Below the pieces are notes generated by a model that was not told the origin of the DNA, made no database searches, and saw nothing but the letters and a program-made list of their open reading frames with translations. DNA of 64,000 bases from the NCBI GenBank assembly GCA_029202525.1, contig CP119325.1, forward strand, positions 3,880,001 through 3,944,000, read 5' to 3'. Numbering within the stretch: position 1 is the first letter of the stretch; each line of letters starts with the position of its first letter. The DNA comes from Candidatus Pseudomonas phytovorans. GTDB lineage: Bacteria > Pseudomonadota > Gammaproteobacteria > Pseudomonadales > Pseudomonadaceae. This document shows positions 62,279-64,000 of the stretch, one piece after another. The translations under genes were made by a program, and so were the position numbers.

Positions 62279-64000
62279 ATGCGCCGCCTTATTTCACCAC
62301 CCCGCCACGCACTCACGTTTGCCGTGCTCGGCGCCTCGCTCGCCCTGCTCCCGCCGCTGCTGCCCGGTACAGGCATTGCCCAGGCAACCAGCGCACAGAG
62401 GGCCTACGCCATCAGCGGCGGCTCCCTGAGTACGGTGCTGGGTAGCTTCGCCAACGCATCCGGAGTTGTGCTGTCGTTCGACAGCCAGCTCACTGCCGGC
62501 AAGCACAGTGCTGGCCTGCAAGGCACCTTCAGTGTCGAACAGGGCTTCGCCACGCTTCTGGCTGGCACCGGCCTGGATGTTGCACCTGCCGAGCAAGGCG
62601 CCTATGTGCTGTACCCGACCGAAACCGGCAATGCCGTACAGCTGGGCGCGACCAGCGTGGTGGGCAAAGGCCTGGGCGAAACCACCGAGAACACGGGGGC
62701 TTACACCACCGGGCAAACACGCACCGCAACCAAGCTGGGCCTGTCACTGCGCGAAACGCCGCAGTCGGTCAGCGTGGTCACTCGCCAGGTCATGAATGAC
62801 CACCACCTGGCCTCGATCGACGACGTGGTCAAGTTCACCCCCGGGCTTTCCAGCAATCATCGTGACAGCGAGCGCTATACCTTCTACGCCCGGGGCTTCC
62901 AGATCCAGAACTTCCAGTACGACGGCATTCCTGCGCAAATTGCCAACGAATCGCAGCAGTTCACCAGCACCTTGGCCGACATGGCCATCTATGACCGGGT
63001 CGAGGTGGTCCGTGGCGCCACCGGCCTGCTCAGTGGCGCAGGCACGCCATCGGCCACACTCAACCTGGTCCGCAAGCGGCCTACAGAGGATGCGCAGGCA
63101 ACAGTTGCCGGCGAGGTCGGTTCATGGGACCGCTACCGCACCGAGGCCGATGTCTCAGGGCCGCTCACCGAAGCCGGTAACATTCGTGGGCGCCTGGTCG
63201 GGGTGTACGAAACCGCCAACTCGTTCGTTGACTGGTACAAGACCGACAAACGCGTGATGTACGGCGCCCTGGACATCGATCTGAGCGAAGATACGCTGCT
63301 GCGCCTGAGCCTCGACTACCAGAACAACAATGCCGATGGCGTCAGCTTCGGGCACATCCCCTTGTTCAACAGCGATGGCAGCGCAACGAACTTCTCGCGG
63401 TCGTTCAACCCCGCCGCCCGCTGGAGCTACCTGAACAATACCCAGTACAACTTCACCGGTATGCTGGAACACAAGCTGACCAACGACTGGGTCGCCAAGG
63501 CCGCGTACAGCCACCAATACGCGTACCGCCATGGCGTTACCGGCTCCGCCAGTGCCGGTACGCCAGACCCGCTCACCGGCAGCGGCGTGTCGATGTATGT
63601 CAACCGCCTGGACAGCTACCAGACCCAGGACAATTTCGATCTGTACGCCACCGGCCCCTTCCAGCTGGGTGGCCGCGAGCATGAGCTGGTGCTGGGCAGC
63701 AACCTGGCCTACACCCACCTCAACTATCCCACCTACGAACGCGGCTTCCCTGCGGTCGACAACATCTATCAGTGGGATGGCGACCCCCATGGCAAACCAC
63801 ACCTGTCCAAGACAGAAGAGAGCCTGTCACGCCTGAGCCAGTCCGGTATCTATGCTGCCGTGCGCCTCAAACCGTATGATCCGCTGTCGATCATCCTTGG
63901 TAGCCGGGTGAGTTGGTGGAACCAGAAGGACGACAGCAGCGACGATCTGACCGGAGAGGTCACTGGCCGCGACCGCACGAAGAAATCCGGCGTGGTCACG
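62279..64000 (+). CDS. TonB-dependent siderophore receptor with STN domain (partial, runs off the right edge)
   Basis: 574 codons visible. Signal peptide (LTFAVLGASLALLPPLLPG), then an STN signalling domain (YAISGGSLSTVLGSFANASG, GTFSVEQGFATLLAGTGL), which fits control by the upstream FecIR pair. Plug domain follows: LSLRETPQSVSVVTRQVMND, then GLSSNHRDSERYTFYARGF and YDRVEVVRGATGLLSGAGTP, a FecA/FpvA/FhuE-like ferri-siderophore pattern. The start follows CCAGGA. Ligand probably a ferric siderophore; which one is unknown. Confidence 0.93.
   Translation, partial: MRRLISPPRHALTFAVLGASLALLPPLLPGTGIAQATSAQRAYAISGGSLSTVLGSFANASGVVLSFDSQLTAGKHSAGLQGTFSVEQGFATLLAGTGLDVAPAEQGAYVLYPTETGNAVQLGATSVVGKGLGETTENTGAYTTGQTRTATKLGLSLRETPQSVSVVTRQVMNDHHLASIDDVVKFTPGLSSNHRDSERYTFYARGFQIQNFQYDGIPAQIANESQQFTSTLADMAIYDRVEVVRGATGLLSGAGTPSATLNLVRKRPTEDAQATVAGEVGSWDRYRTEADVSGPLTEAGNIRGRLVGVYETANSFVDWYKTDKRVMYGALDIDLSEDTLLRLSLDYQNNNADGVSFGHIPLFNSDGSATNFSRSFNPAARWSYLNNTQYNFTGMLEHKLTNDWVAKAAYSHQYAYRHGVTGSASAGTPDPLTGSGVSMYVNRLDSYQTQDNFDLYATGPFQLGGREHELVLGSNLAYTHLNYPTYERGFPAVDNIYQWDGDPHGKPHLSKTEESLSRLSQSGIYAAVRLKPYDPLSIILGSRVSWWNQKDDSSDDLTGEVTGRDRTKKSGVVT

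Overview
The window looks like a Pseudomonas putida-group chromosome. Reasons: high GC, two families of P. putida-type REP palindromes in most intergenic gaps, a GnuR-GnuK-GntP gluconate locus with the Pseudomonas GntR operator motif, a Pseudomonas DUF1652 protein, and many ECF sigma/FecR/TonB modules. From memory only, the order curlin - alkB ... cbtBA/cob - BvgAS-like - BdlA-like - gluconate - two-component - GspGF resembles P. putida KT2440; this was not checked. No tRNA, rRNA, transposase, prophage or CRISPR array was seen.

Layout. 1-1530: divergent FecI-type sigma factor and FecR (partial) behind a Fur-like box. 1754-7425: a four-gene operon behind a canonical sigma-54 promoter, with two paralogous secreted proteins of unknown function, then CsgB-like and CsgA-like curlin subunits, then a terminator. 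7593-13305: housekeeping and stress genes (alkB, a small unknown, DUF1652, alkA, pirin, alpha/beta hydrolase, LysE exporter, GNAT). 13471-36377: a large organosulfur/nutrient-scavenging region in three blocks. Block A is TonB receptor, DszA/NtaA-type flavin monooxygenase, aldo-keto reductase and an SsuA-like binding protein, beside a divergent LacI-type regulator with two operator palindromes. Block B is a LysR regulator, then an SfnB/DszC-like flavoprotein, a D-2-hydroxyacid dehydrogenase, a class II aldolase and a complete oligopeptide-type ABC transporter. Block C is two more flavin monooxygenases and a TonB receptor. An orphan RHS toxin-like gene sits between B and C. Blocks B and C share a 32-nt upstream element.

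36588-38951: a cobalamin riboswitch before cbtB-cbtA-cobE-cobM. 39018-44670: DUF1272 protein, BvgA-like regulator, BvgS-like hybrid kinase without PAS, and a BdlA-like chemoreceptor. 44804-48034: gnuR, gnuK, gntP with three operators. 48118-53217: small secreted protein, an NtrC-type regulator, its kinase, and a second paralogous kinase. 53367-55773: lytic transglycosylase and an isolated GspG/GspF pair. 55767-60594: a second sulfur cluster, with a flavin monooxygenase and an SsuA-like binding protein divergent from a thiol (3-mercaptopropionate-type) dioxygenase and a four-domain rhodanese. 60669-64000: Fur box, FecI-type sigma, FecR and the start of an STN-containing TonB receptor.

How the parts work together. 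The dominant theme is sulfur-limited scavenging. Outer-membrane TonB receptors bring in substrate, periplasmic binding proteins collect it, FMN-dependent two-component monooxygenases desulfonate or oxidise it, and the thiol dioxygenase and rhodanese handle thiols and sulfane sulfur. No flavin reductase (SsuE type) and no Ssu permease/ATPase is encoded here, so those must be supplied from elsewhere. Iron-responsive cell-surface signalling modules lie at both edges.
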